From assembly GCA_902604525.1 (NCBI GenBank), contig CACKYY010000007.1:1-51836 (forward strand): a DNA stretch of 51,836 nt, given 5' to 3'. Positions 44,614 to 51,836 of the stretch are shown here, piece after piece (positions within the stretch are counted from its first letter, which is position 1; the number at the start of each line of letters is the position of its first letter). The notes beneath the pieces are model-generated. The model saw only the letters and a list, made by a program, of their open reading frames with translations. It did not search any database and had not been told where the DNA came from. This DNA comes from an uncultured Pelagibacteraceae bacterium (lineage in GTDB: Bacteria; Pseudomonadota; Alphaproteobacteria; Pelagibacterales; Pelagibacteraceae). Position numbers and translations under genes: made by a program.

Positions 44614-45264
44614 ATGGAAAAAGAAGAAAACCAAAATACAGCTACTAAAGATCATCAGGAGCCAGAAAATAAATCGGTTAAACCTGAAGAAAATTTAGAT
44701 ACTGTAAATAATGAAGAAACGGCTCAAGACGCTAAAGAAGAAATTAAAGAGCCCACTCTGGAAGAAAAAATTTTTGAACTCGAAGACAAAGTAGCAAGAA
44801 CTTTTGCTGAAATGGAAAATCAACGAAGAAGATTTGAAAAAGAAAAAGAAGAAGCTTTTGAATATGGCGGTTATAGTTTTGCTAAGGATGCATTAAATTT
44901 AATTGATAATTTGGAACGTTCAAAACAAGTTTTAGAAACTGATGAAAGATTAAAAGATACAGAAGCTCTTAAAAAATCCTTGGAACATTTAGATATTATT
45001 AAAAAAGATACCATTTCAATTTTTGAAAAAAATAATATTAAACCAATAGAAAGTTTAAATAAAAAATTAGACCCTAACTATCATCAAGCAATGATGGAAA
45101 TAGAGGATAACACAAAAGAGCCTGGAACAATTATTCAGGAAATTCAAAAAGGCTTTACCATAAAAGATCGACTTCTTAGACCATCTTTAGTTGGTGTATC
45201 TAAGAAAGTTTCTGAAAAAGAGGAAAAAACTGAGGAAAATAAAGAAAATACAGAGGATAAATAA
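44614..45264 (+). CDS. grpE: Nucleotide exchange factor GrpE
   Basis: GrpE releases ADP from DnaK in the chaperone cycle. The 216-residue protein has a long acidic, disordered N-terminus (1 to about 45), a coiled-coil region (EEKIFELEDKVARTFAEMEN) and the beta domain with LDPNYHQAMME and GFTIKDRLLRPSLVGVSKK. A second charged tail closes the protein. It is followed 61 bp later by dnaK. Confidence 0.93.
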   Translation: MEKEENQNTATKDHQEPENKSVKPEENLDTVNNEETAQDAKEEIKEPTLEEKIFELEDKVARTFAEMENQRRRFEKEKEEAFEYGGYSFAKDALNLIDNLERSKQVLETDERLKDTEALKKSLEHLDIIKKDTISIFEKNNIKPIESLNKKLDPNYHQAMMEIEDNTKEPGTIIQEIQKGFTIKDRLLRPSLVGVSKKVSEKEEKTEENKENTEDK

Positions 45265-45276
45265 TTCTTAGATCAA

Positions 45277-45304
45277 CTTGTAGATCAGAATTTAAACCTT
45301 ATAT
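45277..45304 (+). promoter_or_regulatory. RpoH (sigma-32) heat-shock promoter of dnaK
   Basis: CTTG at 45277-45280 and CTTATAT at 45298-45304 are separated by 17 bp, matching the alphaproteobacterial RpoH consensus CTTG-N17/18-CYTATNT. Transcription would start about 10 bp further, leaving a short leader with AAGGAT as ribosome-binding site before the dnaK ATG (45326). A direct repeat TAGATCA (45269-45275 and 45281-45287) straddles the -35 element. The site would allow dnaK-dnaJ induction independent of grpE. Confidence 0.65.
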
Positions 45305-45325
45305 GACAGAAAGGATATAAAAATT

Positions 45326-47251
45326 ATGAGCAAAATTATTGGTATAGACTTAGGTACAACAAATTCATGTGTTGCAATAATGGAAGGAACACAAGCCAAA
45401 GTATTAGAAAATGCAGAAGGTGCAAGAACAACTCCTTCTGTTGTTGCATTTACTGATGAAAGCGAAAAATTAATTGGACAACCGGCAAAAAGACAAGCTG
45501 TAACAAATCCTGAAAATACTATCTTTGCTGTGAAAAGATTAATAGGAAGAAACTTTGATGATCCAACAGTTAAGAAAGATGTTGAAGCTGCGCCTTTTAA
45601 AATAGTAAATTCTGAAAAAGGTGATGCCTGGATTGAAGCTAAAGGCGAAAAATATTCTCCATCTCAAATATCTGCTTTTATTTTACAAAAAATGAAAGAA
45701 ACTGCTGAAAAATACTTGGGCCAAGCTGTAACTAAAGCGGTAATTACTGTCCCAGCATATTTCAATGATGCTCAAAGACAAGCAACAAAAGATGCGGGAA
45801 AGATTGCTGGATTAGAAGTTTTAAGAATAATAAATGAACCAACAGCTGCATCACTTGCTTATGGTTTAGATAAAAAACAAAATAAAAAAATTGCTGTTTA
45901 TGATTTAGGTGGAGGAACATTTGATGTTTCAATTCTAGAATTAGGAGACGGTGTGTTTGAAGTTAAATCAACCAATGGTGATACATTTTTGGGTGGTGAA
46001 GACTTTGATAATGCAGTTGTTGATTATTTGGTTTCTGAATTTAAAAAAGATAACGGTATTGATCTTAAATCTGATAAACTTGCTTTACAGAGATTAAAAG
46101 AAGCTGCAGAAAAGGCAAAAATCGAACTATCATCTGCAGAACAGACAGATATTAATTTACCATTTATCACTGCTGATAAAACAGGTCCCAAACATATTAA
46201 TTTAAAAATGACTAGAGCAAAACTGGAGGCCTTAGTAGAGGATTTAATTGCTAGAACAGTTCCACCGTGCAAAACTGCTTTAAAAGATGCAGGTATTAAT
46301 GCTAGTGAAATTGATGAAGTAGTAATGGTTGGTGGTATGACAAGAATGCCTAAAGTTCTAGAAGAAGTTAAAAACTTTTTTGGCAAAGACCCAAATAAAA
46401 GTGTAAATCCAGATGAAGTCGTAGCTATGGGAGCTGCAATTCAAGCTGGTGTGTTACAAGGGGATGTTAAAGATGTACTTTTATTGGACGTTACTCCTTT
46501 ATCACTTGGCATCGAGACACTTGGCGGTGTTTCTACAAAACTAATTGATAAAAATACGACAATACCAACTAAAAAAAGCCAAGTCTTTTCAACTGCAGAG
46601 GATAATCAGCCAGCTGTGTCCATTAGAGTTTTGCAGGGTGAAAGAGAAATGGCAACTGATAATAAAGCTTTGGGTAACTTTGAACTTGTAGGTATTGCAC
46701 CTGCACCTAGAGGAGTGCCTCAAATTGAGGTAACTTTCGATATTGATGCGAACGGTATAGTAAATGTTTCTGCCAAAGATAAAGGAACAGGTAAAGAGCA
46801 AAAAATACAAATTCAAGCTTCTGGTGGTTTAAGTGATGAAGAGATTGAAAAAATGGTTAAAGATGCTGAAGCTAATAAAGAGGCTGATAAGAAAAAAAGA
46901 GAGTCAGTTGATGTTAGAAATCAGGCAGATACTTTAATTCACTCTACTGAAAAAAATTTAAAAGAGCATGGAACAAAAGTTTCTGATGCTGAGAAAAAAG
47001 CAATTGAAGATGCGTCATCATCAGTAAAAGAAGCGTTAAAAGGTGAAGATATTGAAGACATCAAGAAAAAAACCGAGGCTTTAGTTCAAGCCTCTATGAA
47101 ACTTGGAGAAGCAATTTATAAATCACAACAAAGTGCTAAACCAGAATCTGGAAAAGATGATGGTGGTGATGATTCAGATAAAAAAGACGAAAATGTTGTT
47201 GATGCTGATTTTGAAGAAGTAAAAGACGAGAATAAAGAAAAAAGCGCATAA
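45326..47251 (+). CDS. dnaK: Chaperone DnaK (Hsp70)
   Basis: The 641-residue ATP-dependent chaperone shows the three Hsp70 signatures: [27 protein letters not shown] and [17 protein letters not shown]. These are followed by the substrate-binding domain ([17 protein letters not shown]) and a lid. The conserved EEVD-like DADFEEV end is extended by a short charged tail (KDENKEKSA). It is preceded by an RpoH-type promoter and followed by dnaJ. Confidence 0.98.
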   Translation: MSKIIGIDLGTTNSCVAIMEGTQAKVLENAEGARTTPSVVAFTDESEKLIGQPAKRQAVTNPENTIFAVKRLIGRNFDDPTVKKDVEAAPFKIVNSEKGDAWIEAKGEKYSPSQISAFILQKMKETAEKYLGQAVTKAVITVPAYFNDAQRQATKDAGKIAGLEVLRIINEPTAASLAYGLDKKQNKKIAVYDLGGGTFDVSILELGDGVFEVKSTNGDTFLGGEDFDNAVVDYLVSEFKKDNGIDLKSDKLALQRLKEAAEKAKIELSSAEQTDINLPFITADKTGPKHINLKMTRAKLEALVEDLIARTVPPCKTALKDAGINASEIDEVVMVGGMTRMPKVLEEVKNFFGKDPNKSVNPDEVVAMGAAIQAGVLQGDVKDVLLLDVTPLSLGIETLGGVSTKLIDKNTTIPTKKSQVFSTAEDNQPAVSIRVLQGEREMATDNKALGNFELVGIAPAPRGVPQIEVTFDIDANGIVNVSAKDKGTGKEQKIQIQASGGLSDEEIEKMVKDAEANKEADKKKRESVDVRNQADTLIHSTEKNLKEHGTKVSDAEKKAIEDASSSVKEALKGEDIEDIKKKTEALVQASMKLGEAIYKSQQSAKPESGKDDGGDDSDKKDENVVDADFEEVKDENKEKSA

Positions 47252-47254
47252 ACC

Positions 47255-47267
47255 GACATTAAATGTC
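47255..47267 (+). repeat. Small palindrome between dnaK and dnaJ
   Basis: GACATT-A-AATGTC is a perfect inverted repeat in the 28-bp gap, flanked by CC and GG that could extend the stem with a bulge. A weak hairpin here could reduce dnaJ expression relative to dnaK or mark a processing site. It lacks a T tract, so it is not an intrinsic terminator. Confidence 0.35.
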
Positions 47268-47279
47268 TGGGGTAATTGA

Positions 47280-48407
47280 ATGGCTAAAAGAGACTATTAT
47301 GATGTCCTGGGCGTTAGTAAAAATGCAAGCCCTGAAGATTTAAAATCAGCCTACAGAAAATTAGCAGTTAAATATCATCCAGATAAAAATCCTGGCGACA
47401 CTAAAGCTGAAGATAAATTTAAAGAAGCTAGTGAAGCATATGGAATACTTTCTGATAAAGAAAAAAAACAAAACTACGATAACTTTGGGCATGCTGCTTT
47501 TGAAAATGGAGGTGGAAGACCTGGTGGAGGATTTGGTGGTTTTAGTGGAGCAGATTTTTCAGATATTTTTGAAGATTTCTTTGGAGATTTTGGTGGTGGT
47601 GGAAGATCCAGAAGCAGAAGAACAAACAATAGAGGATCAGATTTAAGATATGATCTTTCCATATCTCTTGAAGAGGCCTACCACGGTAAAAAACAAGACA
47701 TAAAGTTTTCAACAACTGAAAAATGTGGAACATGCAAGGGAAATGGGTCAAGACCTGGTTCTTCTCCTGATACATGTTCATATTGTGGTGGTAACGGTAA
47801 AATTAGGTCTAACCAAGGTTTTTTTACTGTTCAACAAACCTGTCCTCAATGTAACGGTGCTGGAGAAGAAATCACAAATCCATGTAGTGACTGCAATGGT
47901 CAAGGAAAAACTCAAGCCTCAAAAAAAATAGCTGTAACCATCCCAAGAGGAGTTGATGACGGTACAAGAATTAGGCTGGCTGGTAAAGGGGAAGCTGGAA
48001 GCAGAGGAGGATCAACTGGAGATTTGTATTTATTTGTAAATGTTAATTCACACAACTTATTTAAAAGATCAGATGAAAATTTATTTTTTGAGTTTCCTAT
48101 ATCCCTTGCAGATGCTGCTTTAGGTACAACAATTGAAATCCCAACAATTGACGGTGGCAAAGCTAAAATAAAAATACCAGATGGTACTCAAAATGGTAAG
48201 CAATTCAGATTGAAAGGGAAAGGTATGCCTTTTATGCGAAGAGGCGATTATGGAGATTTGTATGTTCAAGTTAAAACTGAAGTCCCTGTTTATTTAAACA
48301 AAAAGCAAAAAGAATTACTTGAGCAATTTAGAGAAATTGAAAATGAAAAGTCTAATCCTAGTATTAAAAAATTTTTTCAAAAAGCCAAAGATTTTTGGAA
48401 AAACTAA
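47280..48407 (+). CDS. dnaJ: Chaperone DnaJ (Hsp40)
   Basis: DnaJ delivers substrates to DnaK and stimulates its ATPase. The 375 residues show the J domain (1-70) with the HPD motif in [10 protein letters not shown], a Gly/Phe-rich region (about 78-112), four CxxCxGxG zinc-binding repeats ([32 protein letters not shown]) and the C-terminal peptide-binding domains. All elements are intact. It is the last gene of the grpE-dnaK-dnaJ unit. Confidence 0.97.
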   Translation: MAKRDYYDVLGVSKNASPEDLKSAYRKLAVKYHPDKNPGDTKAEDKFKEASEAYGILSDKEKKQNYDNFGHAAFENGGGRPGGGFGGFSGADFSDIFEDFFGDFGGGGRSRSRRTNNRGSDLRYDLSISLEEAYHGKKQDIKFSTTEKCGTCKGNGSRPGSSPDTCSYCGGNGKIRSNQGFFTVQQTCPQCNGAGEEITNPCSDCNGQGKTQASKKIAVTIPRGVDDGTRIRLAGKGEAGSRGGSTGDLYLFVNVNSHNLFKRSDENLFFEFPISLADAALGTTIEIPTIDGGKAKIKIPDGTQNGKQFRLKGKGMPFMRRGDYGDLYVQVKTEVPVYLNKKQKELLEQFREIENEKSNPSIKKFFQKAKDFWKN

Positions 48408-48463
48408 CCTTTAATTAAATTCAATAACAATTATAGTAATATCAAAAGAAATGGTGGTTATCT

Positions 48464-49366
48464 TTGAGTTCATGGTTTTTAGGTTTCAAAAAAGAAAAAA
48501 TTAAATTAGAAAACGATGGTTTTGGTGAAGCAGACATAACCTTTAGACACGGAGGAAAAGGTGAACCTTTATTACTGTTGCACGGCAACCCAATGTCTCA
48601 CGTAACCTGGCATAAAATTGTAGATGAATTAAAAGACAAATTTTATATAGTTACATCTGACCTTAGAGGTTATGGTGAGAGTATCGGGCCTAAAGAAGGA
48701 GGCCAAAACCACATAAATTATTCTTTTAGAGCAATGGCAAATGATCAAATAAGACTTATGGCTAAACTAGGCTTTAAGGAATTCACAGTTGTTGGTCATA
48801 ATAGAGGTGCTAGGACAGCTCATCGAATGTGTCTTGATTTCCCGACAAAAATTAAGAAAGTTGCTATATTTGATATCATGCCTAACAGGCATATTTGGAC
48901 CGTTCAAAAAAAAAATTGGGCCATGTCTAAATGGCATTGGTTATTAATGATGCAACCATACGATTTACCTGAAAAATTATTATCATCTGTGCCAGCTGAA
49001 TATTATATGAAAAAAAAATTATCAAAAAGAGGTGCAACTCTAGACTTTTGTAAAGAAACTTTTGATGAATATGTAAAATGTTTTAATTATAAAACTATTC
49101 GAGCTTCATGTGAAGATTACAGAGCTTCTCCAAGTTGCGATCTAGATCTAGATAATGAAGATTTTGAAAAAAATAATAAAATTAAATGCCCAGTATTAAT
49201 CCTTTGGGGTGAGAGGAGCGATACTGGAAAAGTTTGGGGTGATGTCCTAAATGTTTGGCAACAATACTGTGAAACAAAAGTTACAGGAAAAGGGATAGAC
49301 TGTGGACATTACTTACAAGAGGAAAAACCCGAAAACGTTTTAAATAGTCTCAAAAGTTTTTTATAA
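48464..49366 (+). CDS. Alpha/beta hydrolase, haloacetate-dehalogenase-like, with Asn at the nucleophile position
   Basis: The 300-residue protein matches fluoroacetate/haloacetate dehalogenases: LLHGNPMSHVTWH, SDLRGYGES, VVGHNRGARTAHRM, a W-H-W segment (SKWHWLLMMQP) and a late histidine in GIDCGHYLQEE. In active relatives the nucleophile elbow reads GHDRG; here the Asp is replaced by Asn (residue ~112). The enzyme may be inactive as a dehalogenase, may need deamidation, or may act on another substrate. It starts with TTG (no in-frame ATG precedes the conserved region), 57 bp after dnaJ and without an obvious link to it. Confidence 0.82.
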   Translation: MSSWFLGFKKEKIKLENDGFGEADITFRHGGKGEPLLLLHGNPMSHVTWHKIVDELKDKFYIVTSDLRGYGESIGPKEGGQNHINYSFRAMANDQIRLMAKLGFKEFTVVGHNRGARTAHRMCLDFPTKIKKVAIFDIMPNRHIWTVQKKNWAMSKWHWLLMMQPYDLPEKLLSSVPAEYYMKKKLSKRGATLDFCKETFDEYVKCFNYKTIRASCEDYRASPSCDLDLDNEDFEKNNKIKCPVLILWGERSDTGKVWGDVLNVWQQYCETKVTGKGIDCGHYLQEEKPENVLNSLKSFL

Positions 49367-49404
49367 TGTTTTCTTTTATAACAAAATTGTAATAAAATAA
49401 TTTA

Positions 49405-50181
49405 GTGAGTAAAGTAAATTTAGCAATAACTGGTTGTATGGGTAGAATGGGCCAGCAACTGATTAGATCCTCTAAAGCTGACAAAAATATCAAATTAACA
49501 TTATTAACCGAAAATAGATTAGTTAAAAAAAAAATATCGGGAATAAAAGTTAGTCTTAATGATGAAAAATCATTTAAAAATGTTGATTTAATTATCGATT
49601 TTACTGTTCCTAAATGCACTTTTGAAATTTTAAAAATTGCATCTAAGTTGAAAAAAAGAGTAGTTATTGGAACAACAGGATTTACCCGAAAAGAAGAAAG
49701 ATTAATAAAAAAATTTTCAAAAAAAATCCCAATACTTAAAGCAGGTAACATGAGTTTAGGAGTAAATTTATTAATGTATTTAACAGAAATTACATCCAAA
49801 TCTTTAAACGATAATTATTTAAGTAAAATATTCGAAGTACACCATAAACATAAAAAAGACTATCCTTCTGGAACTGCGCTGATGCTAGGTAAAGGCATTG
49901 CAGATGGAAAAAGTAAAAATTTATATAATCTGATTGGTAAAAAATTTTTAAATAAAAAAACCTTTCCTTATAGTAAAAAAATTAATTTTAATTCAATTCG
50001 AAAAGGAGAAATCATTGGTGAACATGAGGTAAAGTTTTCAAATGGCAAAGAAATAATTACCTTAAACCATGAGGCGTTTGATAGATCCTTATACTCTGAT
50101 GGTGCCCTAGCAGCAGCTAAATGGTTAATGAGTAAAAAACCTGGCTTATATTCGATGAGAGACTTGCTTAATTTCTCATAA
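49405..50181 (+). CDS. dapB: 4-hydroxy-tetrahydrodipicolinate reductase
   Basis: DapB reduces the dihydrodipicolinate intermediate in the diaminopimelate/lysine pathway with NAD(P)H. The 258-residue protein begins with a GTG start and the nucleotide motif LAITGCMGRMGQQLIR. It contains the family signature EVHHKHKKDYPSGTAL (catalytic His and Lys) and SDGALAAAKWL near the end. Its product feeds LysA and peptidoglycan synthesis. The nth ATG overlaps its stop by one base (TAATG). Confidence 0.95.
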   Translation: MSKVNLAITGCMGRMGQQLIRSSKADKNIKLTLLTENRLVKKKISGIKVSLNDEKSFKNVDLIIDFTVPKCTFEILKIASKLKKRVVIGTTGFTRKEERLIKKFSKKIPILKAGNMSLGVNLLMYLTEITSKSLNDNYLSKIFEVHHKHKKDYPSGTALMLGKGIADGKSKNLYNLIGKKFLNKKTFPYSKKINFNSIRKGEIIGEHEVKFSNGKEIITLNHEAFDRSLYSDGALAAAKWLMSKKPGLYSMRDLLNFS

Positions 50182-50834
50182 TGAATGAAAAAGAAAAAGC
50201 AAAAAATATAACAAAAATTTTAAATAAAATTTATCCTACAGCACCTATACCACTGAAACACAAAAATACTTTTACACTTCTAATTTCAGTTTTATTGTCT
50301 GCACAGTGTACTGATGTTAATGTCAATAATGTTACAAAAGATATTTATCAAAGATATTATAAACCAGAACACTTTGTAAAATTAGGTCGTAAAAAAATTG
50401 AAAAATTAATCAAAAAAATTGGAATTTTTAGGATTAAGGCTAAAAGTATTTATCTCATGTCTAAACAAATTTTAGAAAAGCACTCAGGAAAAGTGCCAAA
50501 AACATTTGAAGAATTAGAGAAATTACCAGGCGTTGGACACAAAACTGCAAGTGTGGTGATGTCTCAAGGGTTTGGTTACCCAGCATTTGCAGTTGATACT
50601 CACATACATAGACTTGCTCAACGGTGGGGTTTGACTAATGGTAAAAATGTTGTTCAAACAGAAAATGATTTAAAGCGAATTTTTCCAAAAAAGACTTGGT
50701 CTAAACTTCATCTTCAAATAATTTTTTATGGACGAGAATATTGTAGAGCACGGGAGTGCTATGGATTAACTTGTAAAATATGTACCACTTGTTATCCTAA
50801 TAGAAAAAAACCTATAATTACAAATAAAGCTTAA
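50181..50834 (+). CDS. nth: Endonuclease III
   Basis: Nth removes oxidised pyrimidines and cleaves the resulting abasic site. The 217-residue HhH-GPD protein contains LLSAQCTDVNVN, the helix-hairpin-helix LEKLPGVGHKTASVV with the catalytic lysine, the catalytic aspartate in FAVDTHIHRLAQRWG, and the C-terminal [4Fe-4S] cysteines C-x6-C-x2-C-x5-C in CRARECYGLTCKICTTCYP. It is coupled to dapB. mutM, dut and rdgB elsewhere in the window complete a nucleotide-quality set. Confidence 0.96.
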   Translation: MNEKEKAKNITKILNKIYPTAPIPLKHKNTFTLLISVLLSAQCTDVNVNNVTKDIYQRYYKPEHFVKLGRKKIEKLIKKIGIFRIKAKSIYLMSKQILEKHSGKVPKTFEELEKLPGVGHKTASVVMSQGFGYPAFAVDTHIHRLAQRWGLTNGKNVVQTENDLKRIFPKKTWSKLHLQIIFYGREYCRARECYGLTCKICTTCYPNRKKPIITNKA

Positions 50835-50836
50835 AT

Positions 50837-51766
50837 ATGAAAATTTTAGGGATTGGCAATGCAATTGTTGACGTGCTTTGTAAGGTTGATGATAAATTTT
50901 TGAAAAAATATTCATTAATTAAAAGTACAATGAAAATTATAGATGAAATCGAGTTTAAAAATTTAATTACCGAAGTAAAAATTGAGGAAACTATTTCTGG
51001 AGGATCTGTTGCTAATTCAATTGTTGGTTTATCTCAATTAGGAAATGACGTTGGTTTTATTGGTAAAGTTAAAGATGACGATCTGGGCAAGACATATGAA
51101 GAAGGTTTAAAAAAAGAAAATGTAAGTTATCTATATTCGAAAAAATATGAACCTTTGCCGACTGGCAGCTGTTTAATATTAATTACCCCTGACTCAGAGA
51201 GAACAATGTGCACATTCTTAGGGACTGCGGGAAAAATTAATGATAATGATGTGAACTCAGAGATAGTTAAAAAATCAGATATCACTTTTCTTGAAGGTTA
51301 CTTATGGGATGAAGGTGAACCAAAAAAAGCCTTTGATAAGGCGATTAATAATTCAAATAAAGTTGCAATGTCATTATCAGATCTTTTTTGTGTGGAAAGA
51401 CATAAATCTCAATTTCTAGAAATGGTTAAGAATAGAATAGACATTACTTTTTGTAACGAACAAGAGATAGCTGCTTTAATTGATGCTAAAGACTTCAATG
51501 AAGTTGTTTCATTTTGTAAAAGTATTAAAAGACTTGTTATAGTTACTCGAGGTGAAAAAGGCAGTGTAGTTATAAAACATAATGATATTGTAGAGTGTGA
51601 AAGCAGAAAAAACTTAGATATTAAGGATTTAACTGGGGCTGGTGATCTTTTTGCATCAGGTTTTCTTCATGGGCATATTAATAATTTATCTTTAGGAGAA
51701 TGTCTTGAACTAGGTACAGACATGTCATCTAAAATTATTCAAAAAATTGGTGCTAGACTTGATTAA
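50837..51766 (+). CDS. PfkB-family sugar/nucleoside kinase (adenosine kinase-like)
   Basis: The 309-residue ribokinase-fold protein shows the N-terminal substrate segment GIGNAIVDVLCKVDD, the glycine-rich ETISGGSVANSIVGLSQLG, IGKVKDDDLG and the C-terminal PfkB signature DLTGAGDLFASGFLHG with the catalytic Asp. The pattern is closest to adenosine kinase-like or 2-keto-3-deoxygluconate-like PfkB proteins of alphaproteobacteria; the actual substrate cannot be told. It lies 2 bp after nth, so it is probably in the same transcript. Its stop overlaps the end of a convergent gene. Confidence 0.87.
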   Translation: MKILGIGNAIVDVLCKVDDKFLKKYSLIKSTMKIIDEIEFKNLITEVKIEETISGGSVANSIVGLSQLGNDVGFIGKVKDDDLGKTYEEGLKKENVSYLYSKKYEPLPTGSCLILITPDSERTMCTFLGTAGKINDNDVNSEIVKKSDITFLEGYLWDEGEPKKAFDKAINNSNKVAMSLSDLFCVERHKSQFLEMVKNRIDITFCNEQEIAALIDAKDFNEVVSFCKSIKRLVIVTRGEKGSVVIKHNDIVECESRKNLDIKDLTGAGDLFASGFLHGHINNLSLGECLELGTDMSSKIIQKIGARLD

Positions 51767-51836
51767 GTTTTTTTACGCTTAAAACTTCCTTTACCTTTTT
51801 TTGGTTTCACAATTTTGGGCTTATATTTTTTGGTAT
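51763..51836 (-). CDS. C-terminal end of a small basic protein (partial), possibly ArfA-like
   Basis: Only the last 23 or 24 residues lie in the window, reading TKKYKPKIVKPKKGKGSFKR then KKT and TAA. The tail is extremely basic, and the segment KKGKGSFKRK resembles KKGKGSYMRK in the ribosome-rescue factor ArfA, which is also a small basic protein. A basic ribosomal or RNA-binding protein of another family is equally possible. The stop overlaps the stop of the PfkB-family gene. Confidence 0.4.
   Translation of the reverse strand, partial: TKKYKPKIVKPKKGKGSFKRKKT
51765..51787. terminator. Inverted repeat at the convergent gene ends (weak bidirectional terminator)
   Basis: AAGTTTT (51765-51771) and AAAACTT (51781-51787) form a 7-bp stem with a 9-nt loop that spans both stop codons of the converging genes. 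On the minus strand the hairpin is inside the end of the coding region, a layout reminiscent of the hairpin near the end of arfA in enterobacteria. Confidence 0.4.

Noticed and set aside
46024..46386. Long antisense reading frames inside dnaK, nusA, pnp, infB and other genes
   Set aside because: They are shadows of highly expressed coding sequences, lack family features and have no independent start context.
47509..47650. Glycine-rich repetitive stretch as a repeat element
   Set aside because: It is the normal Gly/Phe-rich linker of DnaJ.
1..51836. CRISPR arrays, prophages, transposases or genomic islands
   Set aside because: No regularly spaced repeats, integrase, transposase or phage genes were seen, and gene order is syntenic with other alphaproteobacteria throughout.

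Overview
The window reads as a piece of chromosome from a streamlined marine alphaproteobacterium of the SAR11 (Pelagibacterales) type. The evidence is a very AT-rich base composition (roughly 30% GC by eye), lysine/asparagine/isoleucine-rich proteins, gaps of a few bases or 1-11 bp overlaps between genes, and alphaproteobacterial gene order throughout: argH-lysA, fpg-rpsT-dnaA, ubiE-ubiB-coaBC-dut, irr/fabA-fabB-fabI, murJ-trpS-nfu, fur-miaB-phoH-ybeY-lnt-metK, nusA-infB-rbfA-rpsO-pnp, dnaK-dnaJ and dapB-nth. I see no prophage, insertion sequence, CRISPR array or complete tRNA/rRNA gene. The assignment to SAR11 is inference; no taxonomic search was run.

Layout. 1-6170: end of a DsbB-like gene, coq7, an HNH nuclease, an esterase, a HIG1-type membrane protein, a TlpA thioredoxin, the argH-small lipoprotein-lysA operon and a PlsC acyltransferase. 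6167-10166: minus-strand block dnaN, dnaA, rpsT and fpg with a roughly 307-bp AT-rich gap (8685-8991) that is a candidate replication origin. 10196-15314: plus-strand block ubiE, ubiB, coaBC, dut, a ThiF/MoeB-like enzyme and an SH3 protein. 15307-18247: minus-strand rubrerythrin, Fe-S oxidoreductase and DUF3501 genes plus an Irr-type Fur regulator, divergent from fabA-fabB-fabI (18341-20840). 20881-33812: long minus-strand information-processing block, tsaB-fur-miaB-phoH-ybeY-lnt-metK-nusA-infB-rbfA-rpsO-pnp. 33760-39019: polysaccharide deacetylase, Bax-like glucosaminidase, nfu, trpS and murJ. 39069-44577: maeB, dolP, rsmI, an LpoA-like protein and rdgB. 44614-51766: grpE-dnaK-dnaJ, an alpha/beta hydrolase, dapB, nth and a PfkB kinase. 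The last 74 bases hold the end of a small basic protein on the minus strand.

How the genes work together. Most are housekeeping: replication start (dnaA, dnaN), base repair (fpg, nth, dut, rdgB), translation and RNA turnover (rpsT, rpsO, infB, rbfA, nusA, pnp, ybeY, miaB, trpS), envelope building (lnt, murJ, plsC, dolP, the LpoA-like protein, fabA/B/I), ubiquinone synthesis (coq7, ubiE, ubiB), lysine and arginine synthesis (lysA, dapB, argH), protein folding (grpE, dnaK, dnaJ) and iron/peroxide physiology (irr, fur, rubrerythrin operon, nfu).

The most notable observations are: (i) nusA is split into two frames exactly at an A_AAA_AAC heptamer that sits in the correct register for a -1 frameshift; (ii) a strong intrinsic-terminator hairpin lies just upstream of the nusA start; (iii) a tRNA-like element between fabI and pnp has a canonical T-arm and a closing stem formed with the end of the pnp coding sequence; (iv) a cluster of GANTC sites and degenerate DnaA boxes lies upstream of dnaA; (v) a haloacid-dehalogenase-like hydrolase has Asn at the nucleophile position; (vi) TsaB is unusually short; and (vii) several normally present members of the nusA superoperon are missing.
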